In this document: positions 28,243 to 39,184 of the stretch, one piece after another | Position numbering within the stretch: the first letter of the stretch is position 1 | Layout: every line of letters starts with the position of its first letter | Assembly: GCF_030160755.1 (NCBI RefSeq) | Contig: NZ_BSOY01000003.1 | Location: 16,258 to 80,257, forward strand | DNA: 64,000 nucleotides | From: Brevundimonas denitrificans | Lineage (GTDB): Bacteria; Pseudomonadota; Alphaproteobacteria; Caulobacterales; Caulobacteraceae | Direction of reading: 5' to 3' | Position numbers and translations under genes: made by a program | Notes under the pieces: model-generated | Seen by the model: only the letters and a program-made list of their open reading frames with translations | What the model was told of the DNA's origin: nothing | Databases searched by the model: none

Positions 28243-29270
28243 GCTGAGGCCTCCACATAGACGTCGGTGTAGAGCTCGGACGGGTCCGGCTCCGGGCTTT
28301 CCTGGGCGAACTGCACCGCCTCGGCGACGATGGTCTTGATCTCGGCGTCGATCGCCTTGAGGTCGTCCTCAGTCGCGCCGGCCTGGTCCAGCAGCATCTT
28401 GACGTGATCGATCGGGTCGCGGGTCTTCTTGACCTCGTCGACCTCTTCCTTGGCGCGGTATTTGGCCGGATCACTCATGGAGTGCCCGCGATAGCGGTAG
28501 GTCTTCATCTCGAGGATGAAGGGGCCGCCGCCCTCGCGGGCGCGCTTGACGGCGCGAGCCACGGCGTCGCGCACGGCCAGCACGTCCATGCCGTCCACCT
28601 GCTCGCCCGGGATGCCGAAGCTGGAGCCGCGCTCGCTCAGCTGCGTCGTGGACGACGAGCGTTCGATGCTCGTGCCCATGGCGTACTGGTTGTTCTCGAT
28701 GATGTAGATGGCCGGAAGCTTCCACAGCTGGGCCATGTTGAAGCTCTCATAGACCTGGCCCTGGTTGGCCGCGCCGTCGCCGAAATAGATGAAGGCGACC
28801 GAGTCGTCGCCGCGATAGCGGCCGGCGAAGGCCAGACCCGTGCCGAGCGCTACCTGCGCCCCCACGATCCCGTGGCCGCCGTAGAAGCCGGTGGCGGTGT
28901 CGAACATGTGCATCGAGCCGCCCTTGCCCTTGGACGAGCCGCCGATGCGGCCGGTCAGCTCGGCCATGACCTCTTTCGGGTCCATGCCGGCGCACAGCAT
29001 GTGGCCGTGGTCGCGATAGCCGGTGATGATCTTGTCGTGGCCCTGTTTGACGCTCTCCTGAACGCCGACGGCCACGGCCTCCTGGCCGATGTAGAGGTGG
29101 CAGAAGCCGCCGATCAGACCCATGCCGTACAGCTGGCCGGCGCGCTCCTCGAAACGGCGGATCAGCACCATCTCGCGATAGAAGCGCAGCAGGTCCTCTT
29201 TCGAGGCCGTCGGCGTATTGGGGATTTTCGCGGCTTTCGAAGTCGTCTTCGAAGCGGGGGCTTTCGCCAT
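28239..29270 (-). CDS. pdhA: Pyruvate dehydrogenase E1 alpha
   Basis: A 343-aa E1-alpha subunit. The thiamine-diphosphate motif starts at GDG (164-166) and ends at ENN (192-194). The phosphorylation-loop-like segment [14 protein letters not shown] is present near 261-274. A Lys/Ala-rich N-terminal 20 residues precede the conserved [16 protein letters not shown] 29270 has a GGGAGAT ribosome site. It heads the pdh cluster downstream of ftsB and eno; the 113-bp gap probably carries a promoter. Confidence 0.97.
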   Translation of the reverse strand: MAKAPASKTTSKAAKIPNTPTASKEDLLRFYREMVLIRRFEERAGQLYGMGLIGGFCHLYIGQEAVAVGVQESVKQGHDKIITGYRDHGHMLCAGMDPKEVMAELTGRIGGSSKGKGGSMHMFDTATGFYGGHGIVGAQVALGTGLAFAGRYRGDDSVAFIYFGDGAANQGQVYESFNMAQLWKLPAIYIIENNQYAMGTSIERSSSTTQLSERGSSFGIPGEQVDGMDVLAVRDAVARAVKRAREGGGPFILEMKTYRYRGHSMSDPAKYRAKEEVDEVKKTRDPIDHVKMLLDQAGATEDDLKAIDAEIKTIVAEAVQFAQESPEPDPSELYTDVYVEASA

Positions 29271-29383
29271 CCATCATCTCCCGGCTGGGCCCCGCGTCAG
29301 GACCTCTTGTCGTTACGGAAAGGGGGCTTTAGCAGCCTTCGTTCCCGAAAGGCAAAGCGCTCTGGCCAAGCTGTAACGAAAGT

Positions 29384-29713
29384 TCACGCCCGCGGCGCGG
29401 GCCCTGTCGTCGCGGCCGGCGCGGAGACCCTGATGACGTAGTCGCGCGGGTCGGCGAAGCCGAGGACGGCGCGGGCGCGCTCTTCCAGCAGGTCGCGGGA
29501 CAGGCTGTCGGTGCGCAGATAGCGGACCCGGACCTCGAGATCGCGCCGCTGTTCCAGAATTCCGGCCAGTTGCGCCTCGCGCCGCACCATCAGGGCGTCG
29601 CGCTCGTGCCCGCTCAGCAGGCCGCGCTGCCCTGTCAGGGCCTGAACGCCCAGATAGACGACCAGCAACAGCAGAATGGCGGAAGGGAAATACGGCTTCA
29701 TCCGTTCGGGCAC
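29384..29713 (-). CDS. ftsB: FtsB/DivIC septum formation initiator
   Basis: About 109 aa. A short cytosolic start, one membrane helix (about 7-25, SAILLLLVVYLGVQAL) and a coiled coil (about 42-80) fit the FtsB/DivIC family, which joins FtsL and FtsQ in the divisome. GTG 29713 is preferred because AAGGAG lies 8 nt upstream; ATG 29701 and TTG 29749 are also in frame. The eno-ftsB-pdhA order is conserved in this group. The gene symbol follows family usage. Confidence 0.88.
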   Translation of the reverse strand: MPERMKPYFPSAILLLLVVYLGVQALTGQRGLLSGHERDALMVRREAQLAGILEQRRDLEVRVRYLRTDSLSRDLLEERARAVLGFADPRDYVIRVSAPAATTGPAPRA

Positions 29714-29822
29714 TTTGGACGCTCCTTCTGAGCGTGGACACACAATCAATGAATCCTGACCGAAAATGCCTAACGAACCGTAGCTTGGCAGTAGGATTTG
29801 GCGCCGCCGCGTCCGTTTTCGG

Positions 29823-31764
<1,942 letters not shown>

Positions 31765-31798
31765 GGCGCAACTCCTTCGGGTGGGAGATACAACGCAC

Positions 31799-31828
31799 GA
31801 AAACGGCGCGCGGTGAACCGCGCGCCGT
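31799..31828 (-). terminator. Rho-independent terminator of rpmF
   Basis: On the minus strand downstream of rpmF, ACGGCGCGCGGT and ACCGCGCGCCGT form a perfect 12-bp stem with a very short loop, followed by TTTTCG. The plus-strand coordinates of the arms are 31803-31814 and 31817-31828. Confidence 0.85.
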
Positions 31829-31857
31829 CATTCGGTCGGATACAGGCCTGAAAAGAC

Positions 31858-32040
31858 CTAGTCTTCCTTGGGCGTCAGGACCTGGCGGCCGCGATAGGTG
31901 CCGGTCTTCAGGTCGATGTGGTGCGAGCGGCGCAGCTCGCCCGTGTCCTTGTCCTCGACGTGCGGGTTGGAGCCCAGCGAGTCGTGCGAGCGGCGCATGT
32001 TGCGACGCGAGGGCGATACTTTGCGCTTCGGAACGGCCAT
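31858..32040 (-). CDS. rpmF: 50S ribosomal protein L32
   Basis: A 60-aa basic ribosomal protein starting [20 protein letters not shown], the universal L32 N-terminus. This is the alphaproteobacterial form without the four zinc cysteines. It is followed by a clear intrinsic terminator and preceded by 111 bp, which also holds the end of the upstream GNAT transcript. Confidence 0.98.
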   Translation of the reverse strand: MAVPKRKVSPSRRNMRRSHDSLGSNPHVEDKDTGELRRSHHIDLKTGTYRGRQVLTPKED

Positions 32041-32081
32041 GTCCGTCTCAATCTTCTATAAGGTCGGCGCCGGCGGAGGCG

Positions 32082-32114
32082 CGAAAACAACAGCGGCGGC
32101 CCGAAAGAGCCGCC
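32082..32114 (-). terminator. Intrinsic terminator after the GNAT gene
   Basis: On the minus strand, GGCGGC and GCCGCC form a 6-bp stem around TCTTTCGG (plus-strand 32095-32114), followed by GCTGTTGTTTTCG with a T-rich run. It lies between the GNAT gene stop and rpmF. Confidence 0.6.
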
Positions 32115-32151
32115 AGCGAGGGCGGGCTTATGCCTCAACCCGGCCCGGAGT

Positions 32152-32679
32152 TCAAGCGGGAGCTTGTCCGGCGGTCGCCGCCGCCCGATCCGCGCGCGTC
32201 AGGGCATAGTAGAGACTGTCTTTCCACACGCCGCCGACGTTCCAGGTGCGCTCGGCGAAGCCGGTCCGGATGAAGCCCAGCCGCTCCAGCAGCCGAATCG
32301 AGGCGGCGTTCTCCGGATCGACGTCGGCGGTCAGGGATTCGATGTCACGTGTCCGGAAGACATGGTCGATGGCCGCCCCGACCGCCTCGGACGCCAGCCC
32401 CTGCCCCCAGACGTCAGGATGCAGGATGTAGCCGACGTCCGGCAGGTTCCAGAAGCCGGCCTTGCCGATGACCCGGCCATCCCGCTCGACCACGAAGTCG
32501 GGGTGGTCAGGGCCGTTGGCGATCATGCCGTCCAGCCACTCCCGGGTCTGCTCCAGCGTCTCGTGCGGCGGCGTCGACCACCAGAGGGTGGCGCGCGGGT
32601 CCGACAGGACGGCGTGCATCGCCTCCAGATCGTCCGGGCGGGCGGAGCGCAGGATCAGGCGGGGTGTGCGGATCTCCAC
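32152..32679 (-). CDS. GNAT acetyltransferase (RimJ/RimL-like)
   Basis: A 175-aa N-acetyltransferase. It begins EIRTPRLILRSARPDDL, the RimJ/RimL pattern, and has the acetyl-CoA-binding stretch HPDVWGQGLASEAVGAAI and NAASIRLLERLGF. GTG 32679 lies 4 bp after the upstream GNAT stop and gives the correct beginning; the open frame upstream is antisense to another gene region. The acceptor is unknown. Confidence 0.88.
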   Translation of the reverse strand: MEIRTPRLILRSARPDDLEAMHAVLSDPRATLWWSTPPHETLEQTREWLDGMIANGPDHPDFVVERDGRVIGKAGFWNLPDVGYILHPDVWGQGLASEAVGAAIDHVFRTRDIESLTADVDPENAASIRLLERLGFIRTGFAERTWNVGGVWKDSLYYALTRADRAAATAGQAPA

Positions 32680-32683
32680 CCGC

Positions 32684-33214
32684 TCAGGCCAGTTCGTGCT
32701 GCATGACGATGAAATGCAGGTCGTCACGCTTTGGCAGGCCGAAACGGGGATCGCCGTAGGGAAAGGGCAGAGTGTCTCCGGTCCGCCGATAGCCCAGGCG
32801 CTCATACCAGGCGATCAGGGTCTCGCGCTGCGGGAACACCGAGATCCGCACCCGGCGGGCGCCGAAGCGATCGGTCAGGGCGGCGTGGGCGGCATTGACC
32901 AGGCGGCGGCCCAGACCGCCGCCCTGCAGCGTCGGGCGGATCGACAACATGCCGAAATAGCCGGTTCCCTCGCCACGGTCGGCGATCAGGACGCAGCCGA
33001 CCAGATCCTCGCCGCGCCACGCGGTCAGCAAGGCCTGTTTCGGGTCGGCGAGAATGCCGGCCAGATCGTCCGGGTCAGTGCGCTGACCGTCCAGCAGATC
33101 CGCCTCCGTGGTCCAGCCCGCGCGCGACGCCTCGCCGCGATAGGCGCTCTCGATCAGGGCGTGCAGGGCCGGAATGTCGGCGGCGGCGGCGTCGCGGATC
33201 GTGATCTCAGTCAT
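32684..33214 (-). CDS. GNAT acetyltransferase
   Basis: A 176-aa GNAT protein. It starts MTEITIRDAAAADIPALHALIESAYRG, and the acetyl-CoA site LSIRPTLQGGGLGRRLVNAA (motif A, Q/GxxGxG/A) is clear, followed by RISVFPQRETLIAWYERLGYRRTG. ATG 33214 overlaps the end of the FAD oxidase gene by 8 bp. The C-terminal segment LPKRDDLHFIVMQHELA is typical of this subgroup. The substrate is not known. Confidence 0.87.
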   Translation of the reverse strand: MTEITIRDAAAADIPALHALIESAYRGEASRAGWTTEADLLDGQRTDPDDLAGILADPKQALLTAWRGEDLVGCVLIADRGEGTGYFGMLSIRPTLQGGGLGRRLVNAAHAALTDRFGARRVRISVFPQRETLIAWYERLGYRRTGDTLPFPYGDPRFGLPKRDDLHFIVMQHELA

Positions 33215-34319
33215 GGGCCAGCATTTCGCTGACCGCCTCGCCGATCGCAAGGGAGCTGGTCAGGCCCGGACTCTCGATGCCGAACAGGGCGACCAGGCCG
33301 TCGAGACCGTGGACGTCGCGGCCGTGCAGCTGGAAATCGGGTTGCGGCTCGCCCGGCCCGTGCAGCTTGGGCCGGATGCCGGCGTAGTCGGGGGTCAGGG
33401 CGCCGTCGGGCAGACCGGGCCAGAAGCGGCGGATATAGCCTTCGAACTCGGCGGCCTTGGCGGCGTCGACCGCATAGTCCTCGGATTCGACATAGACGAG
33501 GTCGGGGCCGAACACGGCCTGTCCGCCGAGGTCCTTGCGATAGTGGGTGCCGAGCGCGCCCGGGATCGGCGGCGGATAGATCAGCCGCTCGAACGGCGCC
33601 TTGCCGGTCAGGCGGAAATAGACGCCCTTGCCGAAATGGCCCGGCGGGATGCGGTCGGCCGGATAGCCCTCGATCCGGGCCGCGACGGCCTGGGACCCCA
33701 GACCCGGCGCCGTAACCAGCAGGCGGGTGGTCAGGGTGGCGCCGCCCTCCCCGCCCGCAGTGAGGGTGAAACCGAAGCCGGGCAGCGGTTCGGCCCGTTC
33801 GAACGGCGTCGAGACCACGACCGAGCCGCCCGCCTCGCCGATCTCGCCCTCAAGGGCGAGCATATAGCCGTGGCTGTCGAAGACGCCGCTCTCCGGCGAC
33901 AGGATGGCGGCGTGGGCGTTGAGACCCGGCTCCAGGGCGCGCGCCTGGGCGCCGGTCAGGTGCTCCAGGCCTTCGACACCGTTGGCGGTGGCCTGGACGA
34001 AGATGGCCTCGATGCGCTCGACCTCGGTCTCGTCCGTGGCCACGACCAGTTTGCCGCATTTGCGGTGGTCGACCTTGTGGCTTTCGAGGAAGGCGTAGAG
34101 CGCCCGCCGCCCCTCGACGCAGAAGCGCGCCTTCAGCGAGCCGGTCGGATAGTAGAGACCGCCGTGGATGACCTCGGAATTGCGCGAGGATACGCCCTGA
34201 CCGATGTGGGGCTCCTTCTCCAGCACCAGCACTGACAGGCCGCGCTTCGCCAGCGCCCGACCACAGGCGAGGCCGACCGCGCCGGCGCCGACCACCGTCG
34301 CGTCGAAGTCGAAACTCAC
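33207..34319 (-). CDS. FAD-dependent L-2-hydroxyglutarate oxidase/dehydrogenase-like protein
   Basis: A 370-aa DAO-fold flavoprotein. The FAD motif VVGAGAVGLACG lies at 9-20 and is followed by SSRNSEVIHGGLYYPTGSLKA (about 44-64), a signature of the L2HGDH/LhgO family. The end has GIESPGLTSSLAIGEAV, which closes the flavin site. L2HGDH enzymes remove L-2-hydroxyglutarate formed by side reactions. Together with the D-type enzyme at 5551-6957, both enantiomers may be covered. It sits between the GNAT and RatA-like genes with 4-8 bp overlaps. Confidence 0.88.
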   Translation of the reverse strand: MSFDFDATVVGAGAVGLACGRALAKRGLSVLVLEKEPHIGQGVSSRNSEVIHGGLYYPTGSLKARFCVEGRRALYAFLESHKVDHRKCGKLVVATDETEVERIEAIFVQATANGVEGLEHLTGAQARALEPGLNAHAAILSPESGVFDSHGYMLALEGEIGEAGGSVVVSTPFERAEPLPGFGFTLTAGGEGGATLTTRLLVTAPGLGSQAVAARIEGYPADRIPPGHFGKGVYFRLTGKAPFERLIYPPPIPGALGTHYRKDLGGQAVFGPDLVYVESEDYAVDAAKAAEFEGYIRRFWPGLPDGALTPDYAGIRPKLHGPGEPQPDFQLHGRDVHGLDGLVALFGIESPGLTSSLAIGEAVSEMLAHD

Positions 34320-34771
34320 GCCTTCGGACCGTAGAGTTTCGCCGCCCGCGCCTCGAAACAGCCCATCAGCTTGCTGACGGCGCGGTCGAAATTGGCGTGC
34401 AGCATGCCGTCCAGCAGCCGCGACCTGAAGGCGAAGTCGATCATGAACTCGACCCGCGTCCCGGCCGGATCGGGGAAGAATTCCCAGCGGTTCTTCAGAT
34501 GCCTGAAGGGCCCCCGGATCAGCCCGACCTCGACCACGTCACGGTTCCGGTCATGCCGCACCCAGGTCGAAAACCGCTCCTTGAGAAAGGAGAAGCCCAC
34601 GGCCGCCTCGGCGTCGACCAGGCTGACGCCCGGCGCCTCCTCGCGCGGGCTCCAGGTCCGCATGGCGGTGACCCAGGGCACGAACTCGGGATAGGCGCGC
34701 ACATCGGCGACCAGCGCGGCCAGCTGGGCGGGCGTATACGGCAGGATCTTGGTGACGCGATGGACGGCCAA
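34316..34771 (-). CDS. RatA/COQ10-type START-domain protein
   Basis: A 151-aa polyketide-cyclase/START fold protein. Features are the beginning HRVTKILPYTPAQLAALVADVRAYPEFVPWV, the central RFSTWVRHDRN strand and the final helix with DRAVSKLMGCFEARAAKLYG. The family includes ubiquinone-binding COQ10 proteins and is often labelled RatA toxin; the COQ10 role is the likelier one here. The start is TTG 34771, 7 bp after the lipA stop; no ATG exists in this stretch. It is adjacent to lipA as in related genomes. Confidence 0.86.
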   Translation of the reverse strand: MAVHRVTKILPYTPAQLAALVADVRAYPEFVPWVTAMRTWSPREEAPGVSLVDAEAAVGFSFLKERFSTWVRHDRNRDVVEVGLIRGPFRHLKNRWEFFPDPAGTRVEFMIDFAFRSRLLDGMLHANFDRAVSKLMGCFEARAAKLYGPKA

Positions 34772-34778
34772 GCGCGGC

Positions 34779-35741
34779 TCAGCGTCCGGTCTGCGCCAGT
34801 CGCGCCGCGCGCAAGCGGGCGAAGTCGTCGCCGGCGTGGTGCGAGCTGCGGGTCAGGGGCGAGGAGGAAACCATCAGGAAGCCCTTGGCGCGGGCGATGG
34901 CCTCATAGGCCTTGAACTCGTCCGGGGTCACGAACCGGTCGATGGCGGCGTGCTTGCGCGTCGGCTGCAGGTACTGGCCGATGGTGATGAAGTCGACGCC
35001 GGCGGAGCGCATGTCGTCCATCACCTGCATGACCTCTTCGCGGGTCTCGCCCAGGCCGACCATGATGCCGGACTTGGTGAACTGGTTGGGATCGCGCTCC
35101 TTGACCATCTGCAGAAGACGCAGGCTGTGGAAGTAGCGGGCGCCGGGCCGGATCTTCAGATACAGCCGCGGCACGGTTTCGAGGTTGTGGTTGAAGACGT
35201 CGGGCGTGGCGTCGATCATCACCTCGGCCGCCCCGTCCTTGCGCAGGAAGTCGGGCGTCAGGATCTCGATGGTTGTGTTCGGCGCCTGCAGGCGGATCTG
35301 ACGCACCACCTCGGCGAAATGGGCCGCGCCGCCGTCGGAGACGTCGTCCCGGTCCACGCTGGTGATGACCACGTGGTTCAGACCCAGTTGCGCCACGGCC
35401 AGTCCGACCTTGGCGGGTTCTTCAGGGTCCAGCGGCTGGGGCAGGCCCGTCTTGACGTTGCAGAAGGCGCAGGCCCGCGTGCAGGTGTCGCCCATGATCA
35501 TGAGGGTGGCGTGCTTTTGGCTCCAGCACTCGCCGATGTTGGGGCAGGCCGCCTCCTCGCAGACGGTGACGAGGCCCTTGTCCTTCACGATCGATTTGGT
35601 GGCGTTGTACTGGCCCGATCCGGGCGCCTTGACGCGCAGCCAGTCGGGCTTCTTCAGCACCGCCGTCTCTGGACGGTTCTGCTTCTCGGGGTGACGCAAC
35701 TCGGCCGGCGTCTTCGTCAGGGTGTCGATCAGCGTGACCAT
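34779..35741 (-). CDS. lipA: Lipoyl synthase
   Basis: A 320-aa radical-SAM enzyme that inserts sulfur into octanoyl groups to make lipoate for PDH and related complexes. Two iron-sulfur sites are seen: auxiliary cluster cysteines C61, C66 and C72 ([12 protein letters not shown]) and the SAM cluster C87, C91 and C94 (CTRACAFC). The C-terminal serine-bearing segment [12 protein letters not shown] is present. ATG 35741 is used. The two lipoyl proteins PdhB and PdhC in this window are its likely targets. Confidence 0.97.
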   Translation of the reverse strand: MVTLIDTLTKTPAELRHPEKQNRPETAVLKKPDWLRVKAPGSGQYNATKSIVKDKGLVTVCEEAACPNIGECWSQKHATLMIMGDTCTRACAFCNVKTGLPQPLDPEEPAKVGLAVAQLGLNHVVITSVDRDDVSDGGAAHFAEVVRQIRLQAPNTTIEILTPDFLRKDGAAEVMIDATPDVFNHNLETVPRLYLKIRPGARYFHSLRLLQMVKERDPNQFTKSGIMVGLGETREEVMQVMDDMRSAGVDFITIGQYLQPTRKHAAIDRFVTPDEFKAYEAIARAKGFLMVSSSPLTRSSHHAGDDFARLRAARLAQTGR

Positions 35742-35819
35742 CGCCGGGGAACAGGGCTCCTTGCCAGAGCGGCTATGTCGGTCTTTCGGCGCTCAAAGGC
35801 AAGGCGGGGCCCGACGGGT

Positions 35820-37361
35820 TCAGGGATTCAGCACGGCGTCGTTGCGCATCCGCACGCCCAGGCCGAACAGGGTCTCGGCCGTCGGATAGAGGACGGTGTT
35901 CTCGAGATCCTTCTGCGTCATCTCGGGCAGGCGACGGGTCAGGATGTCGTCCAGCACCGCCAGCCGCTTGCGCTCGTCGGCCGAAAGCCTGGGCGAACGC
36001 GACAGCTCACTGACCGCCGCCATCGTCCACGGATACCAGAGGAAGGTGGACCGCTCGAGCGTGAAGTCGGGCTGGCCGAACAGGTAGGATTCGCTGTCCT
36101 GAAGCTGGCAGTTCATGTCCAGCGGCCGCTTCTGGATCGAGGCGAACTGGCCGTCTCCCTCGCGCAGCCGCCCGAGATAGCCGGTGCGCAGCTCCGCGAA
36201 GGCGGCGTCATAGGGGCGCAGGCCCAGCGATCGATCTATGTGGGCGAGGACGTACATGACCTGGGACGTCAGGCCGAGGCAGTCGCCGTCCGTCCGCCGC
36301 ACATAGGGGTTGGGCCACCAGCCCTTGGCGCCTTCCTGGCCCTCGGTGGCGTTCAGCATCAGCCAGCGGGCGCCGCGCCGGATGTCATTGTCCCAGATCC
36401 AGCGGGCGTCGCCGCGCACGATGTCGGCGTCCCGCGCCGCCAGAAAGGCCATCAGGCTTACGACGGTCGAATAGGTGCGCTGGTGTTCGCGGGCGGACGT
36501 CGGCGACAACGGGCCCCATCCGCCGTCCGAATGCTGGCGGCCGGCCAGTTCGCGCAGGTCGGTGAACAGCCGGTCCTTGGCCTGGCCTTCCTCGGCCGGC
36601 GTCCAGACCGGCTGGTGCGGGTCGGACTGCAGGGCGAGGGCTTCGGCGGTCGCGACCCAGCCGATGATCTCGGTCACCGTGGTCCGCGCGCCGTCCTGAT
36701 AGCCCCAGCCGGTCGGCTGCCGGATGGATTCGATATAGGCGAGGCTGCGGCGGACCCGCTCGACAGTCTGGGGCCGCGACTCGGCGCTGGACGGCGCCTG
36801 GAGCACGCCGGCCAGAACCTGGGCCGTGGTCCAGCCCTGCGGCCCCATGGCGGCGTTGTCGGTCGCGAACCAGTAGCCGCCATGGTCGGCGCCGGCGCGG
36901 ACATAGTTCTGGTCGACCATGGCCAGCAGTTCGCCGAGCCGTCCGGACTGCATCGGCCCCAGGTCGCTGGCGGGCCGCAGGCTCAGGCTGAGGAAAAAGA
37001 CGAAGGGCGCCAGCACGCCGGCGCCGATCAGGAACGGCAGTTTGAATTTCAGATGCCGCCGTATCCACAGGAAATAGATCAGGGCGCAGCCGCAGAAATA
37101 GCCGGCCCCCAGTCCGAGGACCGTCAGGACGCCCGCGGCGCTGCTGAAGCTTTCGAAGGCGATGAGGCCGAACGATTCCTGCAGGGCGGTCCGCAGGGAG
37201 GCGATGTGCGGCAGCAGGACCGAAAGGTTGGCCGTCAGCACGCCCAGGGCGCCGGTCCAGGCCACGGCCTTCAGGAACCAGGGCGGCAGGCCGGGCGCCG
37301 GCTCGGCCGCATAGGGCGCCGGCAGTTCGGTCAGCTTCTTTGGCGATTCCTTCCCGGTCAC
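35820..37361 (-). CDS. Membrane protein with prenyltransferase/squalene-cyclase-like toroid domain
   Basis: 513 aa from GTG 37361, which has AGGAG 6 nt upstream (GTG 37385 is also in frame). Three membrane helices (about 30-55, 68-98 and 110-128) come first. The long C-terminal part has alpha/alpha-toroid features with repeated aromatic/Gly turns: NYVRAGADHGGYW, RQPTGWGYQDGA, RQHSDGGWGPLS and EGAKGWWPNPY. No DXDD or DCTAE catalytic motif was seen, so it is probably not an active cyclase. Its function is unknown. Confidence 0.75.
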   Translation of the reverse strand: MTGKESPKKLTELPAPYAAEPAPGLPPWFLKAVAWTGALGVLTANLSVLLPHIASLRTALQESFGLIAFESFSSAAGVLTVLGLGAGYFCGCALIYFLWIRRHLKFKLPFLIGAGVLAPFVFFLSLSLRPASDLGPMQSGRLGELLAMVDQNYVRAGADHGGYWFATDNAAMGPQGWTTAQVLAGVLQAPSSAESRPQTVERVRRSLAYIESIRQPTGWGYQDGARTTVTEIIGWVATAEALALQSDPHQPVWTPAEEGQAKDRLFTDLRELAGRQHSDGGWGPLSPTSAREHQRTYSTVVSLMAFLAARDADIVRGDARWIWDNDIRRGARWLMLNATEGQEGAKGWWPNPYVRRTDGDCLGLTSQVMYVLAHIDRSLGLRPYDAAFAELRTGYLGRLREGDGQFASIQKRPLDMNCQLQDSESYLFGQPDFTLERSTFLWYPWTMAAVSELSRSPRLSADERKRLAVLDDILTRRLPEMTQKDLENTVLYPTAETLFGLGVRMRNDAVLNP

Positions 37362-37563
37362 GCGCGCTCCTGCCCTCCGCCTCACAGGCGTAGAGAGAAC
37401 GGCGATCGATTTCCAGAGGTCCGGCGAACCCGATCAGATTCAATCAGTCCAAGCGATGAGCCCTTCGGGTCACGCAAGGTAACGCACCTTTTCAATACCG
37501 CTCGGCGGCTCTAGTTTGATCCGCGAAGACAAAGGCTGCGGGACAACCGCATCCGCACGGAGG

Positions 37564-39123
37564 ATGGACTTGCGCGTACCCCTGGATGCCAAGGACGGCG
37601 AACAGACCATTTTCGACGGCCTGATCGCCGCTCGCGACAGGTTCGGCGACAAGGAAATCCTCGAGGATCTCGATCGCAAGCCCCTGACCTACACCGGGCT
37701 GATCCGGGCCGCCTTTGTGCTGGGCCGCAAGATCGCGGCGATGACCGAGCCGGGGGAACGGGTCGGCATCCTGCTGCCGTCCAGCGCGGGCGTCGTCGTC
37801 ACCTACTATGGACTGCACGCGCACGGCCGAGTGCCGGTGATGCTCAACTTCACCTCGGGCCAGAGCAACATCAAGGCGGCGATCAAGGCGGCCGGGGTGA
37901 GGAAGATTCTCTGCGCCAGGCGGTTCGTAAACCAGGCCAAGCTTGAGGACCTGCTGGACGACCTGGCTACGGTGGCCGAGATCGTCTGGCTGGACGACGT
38001 GCGCAAGACCATCGGCCTTCCCGACAAGCTGTACGGCCTGATGGCCGGCCTGATGCCCAGACAGTTTCGGGTGAAGACCGACCCGTCTTCGCCCGGCGTG
38101 GTGCTGTTCACCTCCGGGAGTTTCGGCGCGCCCAAGGGCGTGGTGCTGAGCCAGTGGAATCTGGTCGCCAACTGCCGTCAGGTGGCCCAGCACATCGACC
38201 TGAAGCCCGAATGGGTGATGTTCAACCCGCTGCCGACCTTCCACTGTTTCGGCCTGACGGGCGGGGTGCTGCTGCCCATCCTGCACGGGATGAAGGCGTT
38301 CCAGTATCCGTCGCCGCTGCACGCCAAACAGATCGTCGAACTGCTGCCGGACGTGAAGGCCTCGATCCTGTTCGCCACCGACACCTTCCTGAACCAGTAC
38401 GCCCGTGTCGCGGCGCCGGACGACTTCGCCACCCTGCAGTTCGTCGTCGCCGGCGCCGAGAAGGTTCGGCCCGAGACCCATCACCTGTTCAACACCCGCT
38501 TCCATGGCCTCAAACTGCTGGAAGGCTACGGCGCGACCGAGGCGGCGCCGGTGGTGGCGGTGAACCACCCGGATCGCAACCGTCCCGGCACCGTCGGCCA
38601 GATGATGCCCGGCATGGAGTGGCGCATCGACCCGGTCGACGGCATTCCCGACGGCGGGCGGCTGTTCCTGCGCGGACCCAATGTGATGAAGGGCTATCTG
38701 TCGGCCGAGGATCCCGAGAGCGTCGAACCGCTGGCCGGCGGCTGGCACGACACGGGCGACATCGTCGACATCGACAAGGACGGCTATGTCTCGATCCTCG
38801 GCCGGATCAAACGGTTCGCCAAGATCGGCGGCGAAATGGTGTCGCTGACGGCGGTCGAGGGACTGGCCAGCGCGGTGTGGCCCGACGCACGGCACGCCGT
38901 CGTCTCCATCCCGGACGCCCGCAAGGGCGAGAAGCTGGTGCTGGTCACGGACCGCCGGGACGCGGACGTCGCCCGCCTGGCCGAGTGGGCCCGCAGCCAC
39001 GGCGCCCCCGAACTGGCGGTTCCGAAGAAGATCATGCGCGTGGCCGAGGTGCCCGTGCTGGGCACCGGCAAGACCGACTACGTGCGGATCCAGCAGATGG
39101 CGGAGCTCGAGAAAGCCGCCTGA
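37564..39123 (+). CDS. AMP-dependent acyl-CoA/acyl-acyl-carrier ligase (Aas C-terminal-like)
   Basis: A 519-aa adenylating enzyme. The phosphate-binding loop TSGSFGAPKG (183-192) has Phe-Gly where Thr-Gly is usual. GYGATEAAPV, the hinge region HDTGDIVDIDKDGYVSILGRIKRFAKIGGE and the catalytic lysine K503 in GTGKTDYV follow. It most resembles 2-acyl-glycerophosphoethanolamine acyltransferase (Aas) ligase domains. A GGAGG site touches ATG 37564 directly, so TTG 37570, 6 nt further, may be the true start. It is divergent from the toroid membrane protein. Confidence 0.85.
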   Translation: MDLRVPLDAKDGEQTIFDGLIAARDRFGDKEILEDLDRKPLTYTGLIRAAFVLGRKIAAMTEPGERVGILLPSSAGVVVTYYGLHAHGRVPVMLNFTSGQSNIKAAIKAAGVRKILCARRFVNQAKLEDLLDDLATVAEIVWLDDVRKTIGLPDKLYGLMAGLMPRQFRVKTDPSSPGVVLFTSGSFGAPKGVVLSQWNLVANCRQVAQHIDLKPEWVMFNPLPTFHCFGLTGGVLLPILHGMKAFQYPSPLHAKQIVELLPDVKASILFATDTFLNQYARVAAPDDFATLQFVVAGAEKVRPETHHLFNTRFHGLKLLEGYGATEAAPVVAVNHPDRNRPGTVGQMMPGMEWRIDPVDGIPDGGRLFLRGPNVMKGYLSAEDPESVEPLAGGWHDTGDIVDIDKDGYVSILGRIKRFAKIGGEMVSLTAVEGLASAVWPDARHAVVSIPDARKGEKLVLVTDRRDADVARLAEWARSHGAPELAVPKKIMRVAEVPVLGTGKTDYVRIQQMAELEKAA

Positions 39124-39137
39124 ACTTCGCCGTTGAA

Positions 39138-39158
39138 CTGAAACAGACTCTGTTTCAG
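39138..39158. promoter_or_regulatory. Palindromic operator upstream of doxX
   Basis: CTGAAACAGA-C-TCTGTTTCAG is a perfect 21-bp palindrome, 26 bp before the doxX ATG. Its core GAAACAG-N3-CTGTTTC also occurs before the dioxygenase gene at 40361-40377. Size and symmetry fit a TetR-family operator. The regulator is not in the window. Confidence 0.8.
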
Positions 39159-39184
39159 TCTTGGGCAATCAGAAGGAGGGCTTC

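Noticed and set aside
34316..34771. RatA as a true toxin-antitoxin toxin
   Set aside because: Its neighbour is lipA, no RatB-like partner is adjacent, and the START fold more likely serves in ubiquinone binding (COQ10).
35820..37361. Active squalene-hopene cyclase
   Set aside because: No DXDD motif and few classical QW repeats are visible; three N-terminal membrane helices are also unusual for the family.
34749..37514. A 921-residue plus-strand open frame opposite lipA and the toroid protein gene
   Set aside because: It is antisense to two well-supported genes and has shadow-frame composition (Gly/Arg/Gln/His) without any domain.
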